NCBI GenBank assembly: GCA_038249195.1
Contig: JBBRWM010000003.1
Span: 248,001-312,000 of the forward strand
Direction of reading: 5' to 3'
Length of the DNA: 64,000 bases
Origin: JAOUEA01 sp038249195
Lineage (GTDB): Bacteria; Actinomycetota; UBA4738; HRBIN12
Position numbers and translations under genes: made by a program. The notes beneath the pieces were generated by a model, which ran no database searches, was not told the origin of the DNA, and worked only from the letters and a program-made list of their open reading frames with translations. Position 1 is the stretch's first letter, and every line of letters begins with the position of its first letter. Shown here piece by piece: positions 55,488 through 63,838 of this stretch.

Positions 55488-57209
55488 CCCGGGCGCCGCC
55501 GCCTGCGCCTTCTTGCGCTCCTCGTCTTGCAGGGCCCGTCGCAGCACCTTGCCGATGAGCGTCTCCGGCAACGAGGTGCGGAACTCGATATCCTTGGGCA
55601 CGCGATAGCCCGTCAGGCCCTGCTCGGGATCGCGGCACCAGGACGTGATCTCCTGGGCAGTGGCGTTCGCGTCCTCCTTCAGCACGATGAAGGCCTTGAT
55701 GCGCTCACCGGTCGTGTCGTCGGGCACGCCTACCACCGCGCACTTCGCCACCTTCGGATGTTGGTACAGCACCGCCTCGATCTCGGTGGGATACACGTTG
55801 AACCCCGAGACGATGACCATGTCCTTGATCCGGTCCACGACCCGGAAATAGCCGTCCGGGTCCATGACGGCGACATCCCCCGTGTGGAACCAGCCGTTGC
55901 GGATCACCAGGGCGGTTTCCTCCGGCTTGTTCCAGTACCCGAGCATCACCTGGGGACCCCTGACGCACAGCTCGCCGCGTTCGCCCTGGGGCACGGTGCG
56001 ATCGGGGTCGTCCAGGTCGATCAGGCGGACGTCGGTGTCGGGCAGCGGCATCCCGATCGATCCCTCGCGACGCTCCCCGGTGAGCGGGTTCGCGTGCGTC
56101 ACGGGCGAGCACTCCGTCAGCCCGTAGCCCTCCACGACCTTCGCGCCGCCCGTGATCCGCTCGAATTCCTGGGCCACGGCCATGGGCAACGGGGCCGCCC
56201 CGGAGACGCAGGCCTTGAGCGCGCCCAGGTCGTACTTGGGCGTGTCGGGGTTCTGATTCAGGGCGATGTACATCCGGGGCACACCCGGGAACAACGTCGG
56301 CTTCTCCTTCGCGATGGCCTTGAGCACGAGGTCGATGTCGAAGCGGGGAACGAGCACCAGCTTTGCCGCCTTGGTGATACAGAAGTTCATGGCCAGCGTC
56401 CCGAACGAATGGAAGAACGGCAGGGATGCGAGCACGCCGTCTTCACCACGGCGCACCACGTTCAACCAGGCCGCCGCCTGCCGCGCGTTCGCCACGAGGT
56501 TGCGGTGGCTGAGCATGGCGCCCTTGGACAGACCCGTCGTCCCGCCCGTGTATACCAACGCCGAGATCTCGCGGGCGGGATCGTCCACGGCGGCGGGCGG
56601 AGGCGCCGGCCCGGCGGCCTTCATCAGGTCGTGCCACCACCGCACGCGGTCCCCGGTGGGGACGAAGGGCAACGGCGTCCCGTGGGCCTTGGCGTCCTTC
56701 CTGAACTTCAGGGGTGCCAGGGGGCGTAGGTACCAGGGCATGTAGTGGTTCAGGCGGGTGGCGATGACTTCCTGCACCCCCGCCGCGTCGCGGATGGCAC
56801 CGAAGCGCGCGTACACCTGATCCAGGACCACCATCACGCGAGCGCCGGAGTCCGCCACCTGGTGAGCCAACTCGCGCTCCGTGTACAGCGGGTTGTTCCC
56901 GACCGCCACCGCCCCCAGGCGCTGGCACGCGAACCACGCGATCACGTACTCGGGGCAGTTCGGCAGCAGGAGCCCCACCCGGTCGCCCTTGACCACGCCC
57001 AGCCCCGCGAGGACCGCGCTGAAGCGCTCCACCTCCTTCATCAGGGCCGCGTAGGACAGATGACGGCCGAAGAAGGCGAGGGCGGGTCGCTCGGCGAACT
57101 CGGCGGCCGCCTGTTCCAGCAGGGCGAACACGGACTCCTCCGGGTAGGGCTCCAAGGAGAGCGGGACGCCCTTTGGGTACTTGGCGTGCCAGGGCCGCGA
57201 TCCGGTCAT
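55485..57209 (-). CDS. Long-chain fatty-acid-CoA ligase
   Basis: A roughly 574-residue adenylate-forming enzyme that activates fatty acids with ATP and CoA. It shows YTGGTTGLSKGAMLSH (P-loop), GYGLTECSPVTH, GYWNKPEET, WFHTGDVAVMDPDGYF, DRIKDMVIVSGFNVYPTEIE and the catalytic lysine in TLIGKVLRR. It supplies acyl-CoA for lipid synthesis or beta-oxidation and fits functionally with isocitrate lyase. The start is uncertain: ATG 57209 or 57218/57221 fit the family N-terminus (RPWHAKYPKGVP) but none has a clear binding site; longer frames would run under the divergent ABC gene. Confidence 0.93.
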   Translation of the reverse strand: MTGSRPWHAKYPKGVPLSLEPYPEESVFALLEQAAAEFAERPALAFFGRHLSYAALMKEVERFSAVLAGLGVVKGDRVGLLLPNCPEYVIAWFACQRLGAVAVGNNPLYTERELAHQVADSGARVMVVLDQVYARFGAIRDAAGVQEVIATRLNHYMPWYLRPLAPLKFRKDAKAHGTPLPFVPTGDRVRWWHDLMKAAGPAPPPAAVDDPAREISALVYTGGTTGLSKGAMLSHRNLVANARQAAAWLNVVRRGEDGVLASLPFFHSFGTLAMNFCITKAAKLVLVPRFDIDLVLKAIAKEKPTLFPGVPRMYIALNQNPDTPKYDLGALKACVSGAAPLPMAVAQEFERITGGAKVVEGYGLTECSPVTHANPLTGERREGSIGMPLPDTDVRLIDLDDPDRTVPQGERGELCVRGPQVMLGYWNKPEETALVIRNGWFHTGDVAVMDPDGYFRVVDRIKDMVIVSGFNVYPTEIEAVLYQHPKVAKCAVVGVPDDTTGERIKAFIVLKEDANATAQEITSWCRDPEQGLTGYRVPKDIEFRTSLPETLIGKVLRRALQDEERKKAQAAAPG

Positions 57210-57306
57210 GGCCCGCATCATGTCAGCGGGGTGCTGTCCGCTCAACCAGCCGCTGAGGATCGCCCGCGGTGCGTACCATGCGAGGGGACATGAAGCGGGG
57301 GACCAG

Positions 57307-59082
57307 TTGGACGCTGCGATCGCGCGAACCGAGCAACGCCAGGGCCTGTTCGGCCGCGGCATGCGGCTGGTCTGGGCCTACGTCAAGCTGCACCCGCGTC
57401 CGTTCGCGGCCTCCGTGGCCGGGGCGGCGTTGTTCGCGGTCTCCTCGCTCCTGCTGACCGTCGCCCTCGGCCGCGCCACCGACGACGTCCTGCAACCCGC
57501 GTTCTCCGGAGGCGCCGCGCCCCGGGCGATCTGGATCGCGGTCATCTCCATCATGACGTTCGGCTGCCTGCGTGCGCTCGGCATCATGATCCGCCGCTAC
57601 TACAGCGGCGTCGCGGGCGAGCGCGTGATGGCGACGCTGCGTTCGCAGATCTCCGATCGCTATCGCGACCTCGCCCTGCAGTACCACCGCGAAACCCCCA
57701 CCGGAGAGCTGCTCGCGCACATGGAGGCCGACGTGAAGGCCGCGGTGGACGTGTTCTGGCCGGTGCCGTTCGCGATCGGCGTGATCTTGTTGGTGGCGCT
57801 CGCGCTCGTATCCATGTTCCGCACGGACGTCTGGCTCGCGTTGATCGGGGTGCTTCTCTTCCCGACGCTGGCGCTGATGAACCGCAGCTTCGCCAAGCGC
57901 ATGGAGGTACCGGCCCGGCGAGCCCAGGAGAAGATCGGCGACGTGTCGGCGGTCGCGCACGAATCGATCGACGGGGCGCTGGTGGTGAAGACGCTCGGAC
58001 GCGAGGCCGCCGAGACCGACCGCCTGCGGACCCAAGCGCGAGGCCTTCGGGACGAGCGCGTGAAGGGTGGCTACGTCCGGGCCACGTTTGAGGCGGGACT
58101 CGACGCGCTGCCCGCGCTCGCCACGACCCTGCTGCTGGCGGTGGGCGCTACCCGCGTTAACTCGGGTGCCGTAACGCTCGGCGAGCTGATCGGGTTCATC
58201 GCGCTGTTCGGCCTGTTGTCGTGGCCTATGCGCTTCATCGGCTGGATCTTGGCCGAGCTCCCGCGCGCCGTCGTCAGCTGGGACCGGCTAGAGGAGGTCT
58301 TCGCGGAGCGGATCACCGTGGCGCCGCCCGCGAACCCGCGACCCCTCCCCGCGGGCGGCCTCGGGGTGCAGGCCCGGGAGCTGCGCCTGCTCTATGACGG
58401 CCAGCCCATCTTGAACGGCGTCTCCTTCGACGTGGAGGCCGGCGAATCGGTCGCGATCGTCGGACCGACCGGCGTGGGCAAGAGCACGCTCGCCCACCTG
58501 CTCGTACGGCTCGCCGACCCGGATTCGGGCTCGGTGGCCATCGGCGGCGTCGATCTGCGGGAGGTGGATCTCGCGTCGCTGCGCGAGGCCACCGCCATCG
58601 TGTTCCAAGAGAGCTTCCTCTTCGCCACCACGGTCGAGGACAACATCTCGCTCGACTCCGGCGCCGATCCGCAGGTCGTGAGCGAGGCCGCCCGCATCGC
58701 CTCGGCGGCCCGATTCATCGACGCGCTCCCCAACGGCTACGCCACGGTCATCGGCGAACGCGGCTACACGCTCTCGGGCGGGGAGCGCCAGCGCGTCGCG
58801 CTCGCCCGTGCGGTTGTGCGCAGGCCGCGCGTCCTGATCCTCGACGACGCCACGTCCGCCGTGGACCCCTCGATCGAGGCCGCGGTCCTCGGGGCCCTGC
58901 GCGCGCAGACTGCCACGACCCTCATCGTGGTGGCCTATCGCCTCTCGACCATCCGGCTCGCCGAACGCGTGATCTACCTGGAGGGCGGGAGGGTCGCGGG
59001 CACGGGCACCCACCGGGAATTGCTCGCTACCCAGCCCGGGTACGCCGCCATCATCCGCGCGTACGAACGGGCCGACAGATGA
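57307..59082 (+). CDS. ABC exporter subunit 1 (heterodimer, degenerate ATP site)
   Basis: A 591-residue half-transporter with six membrane helices (about residues 20-320) and an ATPase domain. Walker A is GPTGVGKST and the signature is the intact LSGGERQRV. Walker B reads VLILDDATSAVD, where the catalytic glutamate is aspartate, and the H-loop reads VAYRLST with tyrosine for histidine. Its own Walker site therefore probably cannot hydrolyse ATP, as in heterodimeric exporters of the TM287/288 type. TTG 57307 (GGGGGA 4 nt upstream) is preferred; ATG 57361 is an alternative. It overlaps the next subunit by 4 nt. Confidence 0.9.
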   Translation: MDAAIARTEQRQGLFGRGMRLVWAYVKLHPRPFAASVAGAALFAVSSLLLTVALGRATDDVLQPAFSGGAAPRAIWIAVISIMTFGCLRALGIMIRRYYSGVAGERVMATLRSQISDRYRDLALQYHRETPTGELLAHMEADVKAAVDVFWPVPFAIGVILLVALALVSMFRTDVWLALIGVLLFPTLALMNRSFAKRMEVPARRAQEKIGDVSAVAHESIDGALVVKTLGREAAETDRLRTQARGLRDERVKGGYVRATFEAGLDALPALATTLLLAVGATRVNSGAVTLGELIGFIALFGLLSWPMRFIGWILAELPRAVVSWDRLEEVFAERITVAPPANPRPLPAGGLGVQARELRLLYDGQPILNGVSFDVEAGESVAIVGPTGVGKSTLAHLLVRLADPDSGSVAIGGVDLREVDLASLREATAIVFQESFLFATTVEDNISLDSGADPQVVSEAARIASAARFIDALPNGYATVIGERGYTLSGGERQRVALARAVVRRPRVLILDDATSAVDPSIEAAVLGALRAQTATTLIVVAYRLSTIRLAERVIYLEGGRVAGTGTHRELLATQPGYAAIIRAYERADR

Positions 59083-60908
59083 GCGCGGCGCAACCGGATC
59101 TCGCCGTCGATGACGACCTTCCCATCCCTCAGGAGCTGAATGGGGCCTGGGCCGTCCTGCGCCGCGGGGTCAAGGAGAGCCCCGAGCTGCGGCGGGGGCT
59201 CGGCTTCACCGTCATCGTCTCCCTCGGTGTGACCGTCACCTCGCTCGTCACGCCGATCCTGATCCAGAAGGTCTTCGACCACGGGTTCGACCCCTCCTTC
59301 CGGCCCACGTACGTGTACTCGCTGTGCGCGGTGGGCCTCGGCCTCGTGATCCTCGCGTTCGTGGCCGCGCGCGCCGCCGCCCGCCGCCTCGTGCGTGCCG
59401 CTGAGGAGGCCCTGATGAACCTCCGGGTACGCACGTTCGGGCACATCCACGAGCTGTCGATCGCCGAGCAGTCCGACGAGAAGCGGGGGGTGTTCGTCGC
59501 CCGCGTCACCGCCGACGTCGACGCGCTGCAACAGTTCATGGAGTGGGGCGGCATCGCCTGGATCATCTCGTTCGCCCAGGTGGTGGGGGCCACCATCCTG
59601 ATGCTGATCTACGCCTGGGAACTCACGCTGGCCGTGATCGCGCTCGTGATCCCGCTGCTGCTCATCGTGAGCGCGATGCAGTCCCGGCTGACCCTCGCCT
59701 TCAACACGGCCCGCACCCGCGTCGGCGAGATGCTCTCGGAGGTCTCGGAGTCCGTGATGGGCGCCGCCGTCGTCCGTGCCTACGGGTTGGATGAGCAGAC
59801 CGATCGACGGGTGAAGCGGGCCATCGACGAGCGGTACCGCGCCGAGGTCGTGACGCATCTGCGGGCCGCCACGCTCTGGCCCCTGTCCTCGGTGTTCTAC
59901 GCCGTGGCCCTGTCCGTCGTGATCGTCCTGGGGGCCACGTACGGTCCGCGGTGGGGACTCACGTTCGGCCGGGTGACCGCGTTCCTGTTCCTGGCCGACG
60001 TCTTCCTGCACGTGTTCACGGATCTGCCGGAGGTCTACGCGGAGACGCAGACGGCCATCGCCGGCTGGCGCAAGGTCCTCGCGGTGCTCGACCTTCCCGT
60101 GGAGATCGTGGAGCCCGTCCCCGGCGCGCAGCTCCCCGGCGGCGCGCACTCGGTCGTCGCGGAGGACGTGCGCTATGCCTATCGAACCGGCCCCGAGGTG
60201 CTGCACGGGATCTCCCTGTCCGTTCCCGCCGGCGGCCACGTGGCGATCGTGGGCGAGACGGGGTGCGGCAAGACCACGTTCGCGAAGCTGATGTCCCGCC
60301 TCGCCGATCCCCGGGAGGGCCGGATCTCGGTGGGTGGGGTGGACCTGCGCGACGTCGATCCCGACGAGCGGCGCTCGGCCATCCGGATGGTCCCCCAGGA
60401 CGGCTTCCTGTTCGACGCCAGCGTCCGCGAGAACGTGCGGTTCGGGCGCGTCGGGGCCTCCGACCGCGACGTGGAGACGGCCTTCGAGGACCTGGGGCTG
60501 GGTGGATGGGTCGCGTCGCTGCCGGCGGGCCTGGACACCGCGGCCGGGGAGCGCGGGGAGGCGCTCAGCGTGGGAGAACGCCAGCTCGTGGCGCTCGTCC
60601 GGGCGCAGATCGGAGACCCAGGCCTCCTCATCCTCGACGAGGCCACCAGTGCGGTCGATCCCGCCACGGAGCAGCGCATCACGGAGGCGCTCCGCCGCGT
60701 CTCTCGGGGGCGGACCACGGTGACGATCGCCCACCGACTCTCCACCGCCGAACAGGCCGACCGCGTCTTCGTGTTCGACTCGGGCCGGTTGGTGGAGGAG
60801 GGCACGCACGAGGAGCTGGTCGCCGTGGGCGGCGTGTACGCGGGCCTGTTCCAGAGCTGGCTCGGCAACACGCAGGTCGCCCGCAGCATGCACGGCACCG
60901 CCCGGTAG
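59079..60908 (+). CDS. ABC exporter subunit 2 (heterodimer, catalytic ATP site)
   Basis: A 609-residue half-transporter with six helices followed by an ATPase domain. Walker A is GETGCGKTT, Walker B is LLILDEATSAVD with the catalytic glutamate, and the H-loop is IAHRLST, all intact. The signature is altered to LSVGERQLV. Combined with subunit 1, the working ATP site uses this Walker A/B and the LSGGE of the partner, and the degenerate site uses the opposite pair. The exported substrate (lipid, drug or peptide) is unknown. It is followed by the acylase gene, whose -10 overlaps the stop. Confidence 0.92.
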   Translation: MSAAQPDLAVDDDLPIPQELNGAWAVLRRGVKESPELRRGLGFTVIVSLGVTVTSLVTPILIQKVFDHGFDPSFRPTYVYSLCAVGLGLVILAFVAARAAARRLVRAAEEALMNLRVRTFGHIHELSIAEQSDEKRGVFVARVTADVDALQQFMEWGGIAWIISFAQVVGATILMLIYAWELTLAVIALVIPLLLIVSAMQSRLTLAFNTARTRVGEMLSEVSESVMGAAVVRAYGLDEQTDRRVKRAIDERYRAEVVTHLRAATLWPLSSVFYAVALSVVIVLGATYGPRWGLTFGRVTAFLFLADVFLHVFTDLPEVYAETQTAIAGWRKVLAVLDLPVEIVEPVPGAQLPGGAHSVVAEDVRYAYRTGPEVLHGISLSVPAGGHVAIVGETGCGKTTFAKLMSRLADPREGRISVGGVDLRDVDPDERRSAIRMVPQDGFLFDASVRENVRFGRVGASDRDVETAFEDLGLGGWVASLPAGLDTAAGERGEALSVGERQLVALVRAQIGDPGLLILDEATSAVDPATEQRITEALRRVSRGRTTVTIAHRLSTAEQADRVFVFDSGRLVEEGTHEELVAVGGVYAGLFQSWLGNTQVARSMHGTAR

Positions 60909-60911
60909 GCT
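60906..60911 (+). promoter_or_regulatory. -10 box TAGGCT, leaderless-type promoter of the acylase gene
   Basis: TAGGCT begins with the stop codon of the ABC subunit and ends 8 nt before GTG 60920. No ribosome binding site is seen. Confidence 0.45.
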
Positions 60912-60919
60912 CCCCCACC

Positions 60920-63208
60920 GTGAGCGACCTCATCGACGGGCTCCGGACCAAGGCCGCCTCGGCGATGTTCCCCACCGATGGCGACCTCGGCGTCGGTGGG
61001 CTCGCCGCCCCCGTGACGATCGGTCGCGATGCGTGGGGGGTCCCCTATCTCCGGGCCGACTCGCTGGAGGATCTGTGGTTCGCGCAGGGCTTCGTCACGG
61101 CGGGCGAGCGCCTCTTCCAGCTGGATATGATCCTGCGCGCCGCGAACGGCCGGCTCTCGGAGGTGTTCGCCGACCGAACCCTCCCGCAGGATCGGTTCGC
61201 GCGCACGATCGGGTTCCACCGCGCCGGCGCGGCGATGGTCGAGCGATGGGATGACGAGGATCGCGCCATGCATCGTCGGTTCCGCGAGGGGGTGCAGGAA
61301 TGGGTCGACCTGATGCCCGCGGCGCCGGTGGAGTACCTCCTCCTCGACCTCGTCCCCGAGATCCCGCGGGACCCCGGCCCATGGGCCGCGGCGTTCGCCT
61401 ATCTCGCGTGGGGGCTATCCGGCAACTGGGACCACGAGCTGATGCGAACCTGGATCCGTGAGCGCGCCGGAGACGACGCCGTGAGGCGCCTCCTGCCGCC
61501 ACTGCCTCTTGACGCGCCGGGGATCGCCGCCGGAGCCCGGCACGGAGCGATCTTCGATGCCATCGGGCGCGCCCAGGGTCAGGGCTCGAACGAGTGGGTC
61601 GTGGCCGGGTCGCGCACCGTCTCCGGAGCCCCGCTGCTCGCCAACGATCCGCATCTCCTCGCCGTGCAGCCGGGGGTTTGGCTCGAGCTGCACCTGAGTG
61701 CCCCCGGCTACGTGGCCCGGGGCGTGGCGCTCTCGTTCTCACCCGGCGTACTGGTCGGGACCACCGAGCACCACGCCTGGGGCGTCACCAACGTGACGGG
61801 CGACGTCCAAGATCTCTACGTCGAACGACTGAACGAGGACCGCACCGCGGCCGCGTACAAGGGCGCGTGGGAGCCTCTCACCGTGCATCGGGAGGAGATC
61901 ATGATACGCGGCGAGGACCCGCACGTGATGGAGGTTCGCGAGAGCCGCCACGGCCCCCTCCTGGATACCTTCACGAGCGGCGTGCTCGATCCCGCGTACG
62001 TGCCGATGCCGCCCGAACCCTCGTTCGCCTTGCGCTGGACCGGTCGTGAGGGTCACGGGATCCGACCGTCCCTGGTCCTGGACGCCGCGCGGGCCCGTGA
62101 CTTCTCGTCCTTCCGGGCCGCCGTCGCCGACGTGGCGTGTCCGGGGCAGAACTTCGTATACGCCGACGTCGACGGGACGATCGGCTACGCGTGCTCGGGC
62201 CTATATCCGGTGCGAGACGCCGGCGACGGAACCGTTCCCGTCCCCGGGTGGACGGGAGAGCACGAGTGGTCCGGGACGATCGCGCCCGACGATCTCCCCT
62301 GGGGCGAAGATCCCGAGCGCGGGTTCCTGGTGAGTGCCAACAACCGCATCCACGACGACGCCTACCCACACCTGATCGGCGTGGACTTCCACCCGCCGTA
62401 TCGGGCCCGACGCATCGTGGAACTGCTGGGGGCATCGCGCACCCACGACATCGCCTCCATGGCGGCCGTCCAGAACGACGTGCGGTCGCTCCCCGCAGCG
62501 AGGATCCTCCCGCTGCTCCTGCGACTGGCACCACGCTCCGGTGACGAGCGGATGGTGCTGGAGCAGCTGCGCGATTGGAACGGCGACATGACGGCGGGCT
62601 CGAGCGCTGCCGCCGTGTTCAACGTGTGGTCCCACCAGATCGCCCGTCACGTGCTGGCGCCGCGCCTGGGCGAGGACCTCTTCGGCCACTACACCGCTTG
62701 GCGGGAGGTGTTTCAGTGCGAGGCACTGCCCGCCCTGCTCCAGGACCGCGACTGGATCGACGACGACGTGCTCCGTGCGGCCCTCGCCGACGCCGTCGAC
62801 GAGCTACGGGCGAGGCTCGGCGCGGATCCCGCCGCCTGGCGATGGGGCACGTTGCATCGCCTCCGCCTCGAGCACCCGCTCGCATCGATCCCCGGGCTCG
62901 AGGCGTTGTTCCTCGCGGCGGACGTGGAGCTGGGCGGCGACGAGCAGACGGTCATGCAGGGCGGGTTCGACGGCCGCGACGGCGGGTACCGGGCGGCCGT
63001 GATCCCCTCGTGGCGTGCCATCTATGACCTGGGCGACCTCGACCGTAGCGTGGGCGTGCTCCCCGCGGGTATCAGCGGCAATCCCGGATCCCCACACTGG
63101 AACGATCAGACGGAACTGTGGGCGGCCGGCGCCTATCACCCGCTGCCCGTGTCGGCGGCCGCCGTCGCATCGGCGACGGTGTCCCACATGCGGCTCCTCC
63201 CCCGGTAA
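60920..63208 (+). CDS. Penicillin acylase family Ntn hydrolase
   Basis: A 762-residue precursor of the penicillin/acyl-homoserine-lactone acylase family, which self-cleaves into two chains. QGSNEWVVAGSRT near residues 230-242 contains the serine that becomes the N-terminal nucleophile of the beta chain, and ANDPHL follows. TTEHHAWGVTN and SANNRIHDDAYP are family stretches. No signal peptide is visible, so it appears cytoplasmic, unlike most relatives. Substrates could be N-acyl amides such as lactones, aculeacin-like or beta-lactam side chains; quorum quenching is possible but not shown. The GTG start follows a -10 box. Confidence 0.9.
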   Translation: MSDLIDGLRTKAASAMFPTDGDLGVGGLAAPVTIGRDAWGVPYLRADSLEDLWFAQGFVTAGERLFQLDMILRAANGRLSEVFADRTLPQDRFARTIGFHRAGAAMVERWDDEDRAMHRRFREGVQEWVDLMPAAPVEYLLLDLVPEIPRDPGPWAAAFAYLAWGLSGNWDHELMRTWIRERAGDDAVRRLLPPLPLDAPGIAAGARHGAIFDAIGRAQGQGSNEWVVAGSRTVSGAPLLANDPHLLAVQPGVWLELHLSAPGYVARGVALSFSPGVLVGTTEHHAWGVTNVTGDVQDLYVERLNEDRTAAAYKGAWEPLTVHREEIMIRGEDPHVMEVRESRHGPLLDTFTSGVLDPAYVPMPPEPSFALRWTGREGHGIRPSLVLDAARARDFSSFRAAVADVACPGQNFVYADVDGTIGYACSGLYPVRDAGDGTVPVPGWTGEHEWSGTIAPDDLPWGEDPERGFLVSANNRIHDDAYPHLIGVDFHPPYRARRIVELLGASRTHDIASMAAVQNDVRSLPAARILPLLLRLAPRSGDERMVLEQLRDWNGDMTAGSSAAAVFNVWSHQIARHVLAPRLGEDLFGHYTAWREVFQCEALPALLQDRDWIDDDVLRAALADAVDELRARLGADPAAWRWGTLHRLRLEHPLASIPGLEALFLAADVELGGDEQTVMQGGFDGRDGGYRAAVIPSWRAIYDLGDLDRSVGVLPAGISGNPGSPHWNDQTELWAAGAYHPLPVSAAAVASATVSHMRLLPR

Positions 63209-63211
63209 CAT
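63206..63211 (+). promoter_or_regulatory. -10 box TAACAT upstream of crgA
   Basis: TAACAT overlaps the acylase stop and ends 9 nt before ATG 63221, without a Shine-Dalgarno in the gap. Confidence 0.4.
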
Positions 63212-63220
63212 CGCTCGGTC

Positions 63221-63469
63221 ATGCCGAAGTCCAAGGGTCGCCAGAAGCGCAGGAGCTCCGGCTACAACCTCGCGCCGGCACGCAAGAAGCGGCACAAGGG
63301 GAGTCCCCGCTGGTACGGTCCCGCGATCCTGGCGGTCATGGGCGTCGGGGTGTTCGTGATCGTGGCGAACTACATGGGGATCATGCCCGGCGACACCAAG
63401 CCGCTGTGGCTGTTCGCGGGCCTCGGCCTGATCGCGCTCGGCTTCGTCGGCACGATGTTCTGGTACTGA
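63221..63469 (+). CDS. crgA: Cell division protein CrgA
   Basis: An 82-residue membrane protein. MPKSKGRQKRRS is the typical basic start of CrgA and two helices follow (YGPAILAVMGVGVFVIVANYM and LWLFAGLGLIALGFVGTMFWY). In streptomycetes and mycobacteria CrgA interacts with FtsZ, FtsQ and FtsI and coordinates septation. The loop MPGDTKPL matches the short linker in the family. In mycobacteria crgA lies near the pknB operon; here it is 23 kb away. It is convergent with the zinc-ribbon gene, 66 bp apart. Confidence 0.92.
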   Translation: MPKSKGRQKRRSSGYNLAPARKKRHKGSPRWYGPAILAVMGVGVFVIVANYMGIMPGDTKPLWLFAGLGLIALGFVGTMFWY

Positions 63470-63498
63470 TCGGCCACGCGAATCACATGAGTGTGATC

Positions 63499-63527
63499 TT
63501 CCACCGGAGTTATCCACAGCGGTGGAA
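63499..63527. terminator. Hairpin between convergent genes with a perfect DnaA box in the loop
   Basis: TTCCACCG and CGGTGGAA form perfect 8-bp arms around 13 bases. The loop contains TTATCCACA (63510-63518), the consensus DnaA box. It sits in the gap between crgA and the convergent zinc-ribbon gene, where a two-way terminator is expected; the A/T ends of the arms (TT/AA) support that. The DnaA box may be chance or a titration/regulatory site. Confidence 0.55.
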
Positions 63528-63535
63528 ACCCGCGT

Positions 63536-63796
63536 TCAGTCAGACGGATGTTGCACGACCTGCATCCGCTCCCCGCAATGGCGCGGGATCTGCAGTTCGC
63601 CGAGACGGGCGACCTTGAACTCGGTGCCGCATTCGCCGCACACGAGGAAGACATCGAGGTCATCCACGTCCTCCACCTCGCGAGGACCCTCGGGCGCGTC
63701 CTCCGGCGGCATGAACGATCGCAGCGACGCGATCCCCACCCGCCAGATCCCGTAGGCGAGCAGGATCGCGATGAGCACCAGCAGCCAGGTGGGCAT
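63536..63796 (-). CDS. Small membrane-anchored zinc-ribbon protein
   Basis: An 86-residue protein with one N-terminal helix (WLLVLIAILLAYGIWRVGI), a charged linker (PPEDAPEGPREVEDVDDLD) and a C-terminal zinc ribbon (CGECGTEFKV ... HCGERM) with three cysteines and a histidine. It likely displays the ribbon on the cytoplasmic side. The family is common in actinobacteria and uncharacterised, to my knowledge. It lies between crgA and the peptidase fragment on the minus strand. Confidence 0.75.
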   Translation of the reverse strand: MPTWLLVLIAILLAYGIWRVGIASLRSFMPPEDAPEGPREVEDVDDLDVFLVCGECGTEFKVARLGELQIPRHCGERMQVVQHPSD

Positions 63797-63838
63797 CCGG
63801 CCACCGTAGCAGCCGACCGCCGGAGCGCCCGAGCACGT

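Noticed and set aside
59951..63208. A 1085-codon start for the acylase
   Set aside because: The first 323 codons are an out-of-frame reading of the ABC subunit. GTG 60920 with a -10 box fits the family N-terminus.
63499..63527. Replication origin
   Set aside because: Only one DnaA box is visible, there is no A/T-rich unwinding region, and dnaA, dnaN and gyrB are absent from the window.
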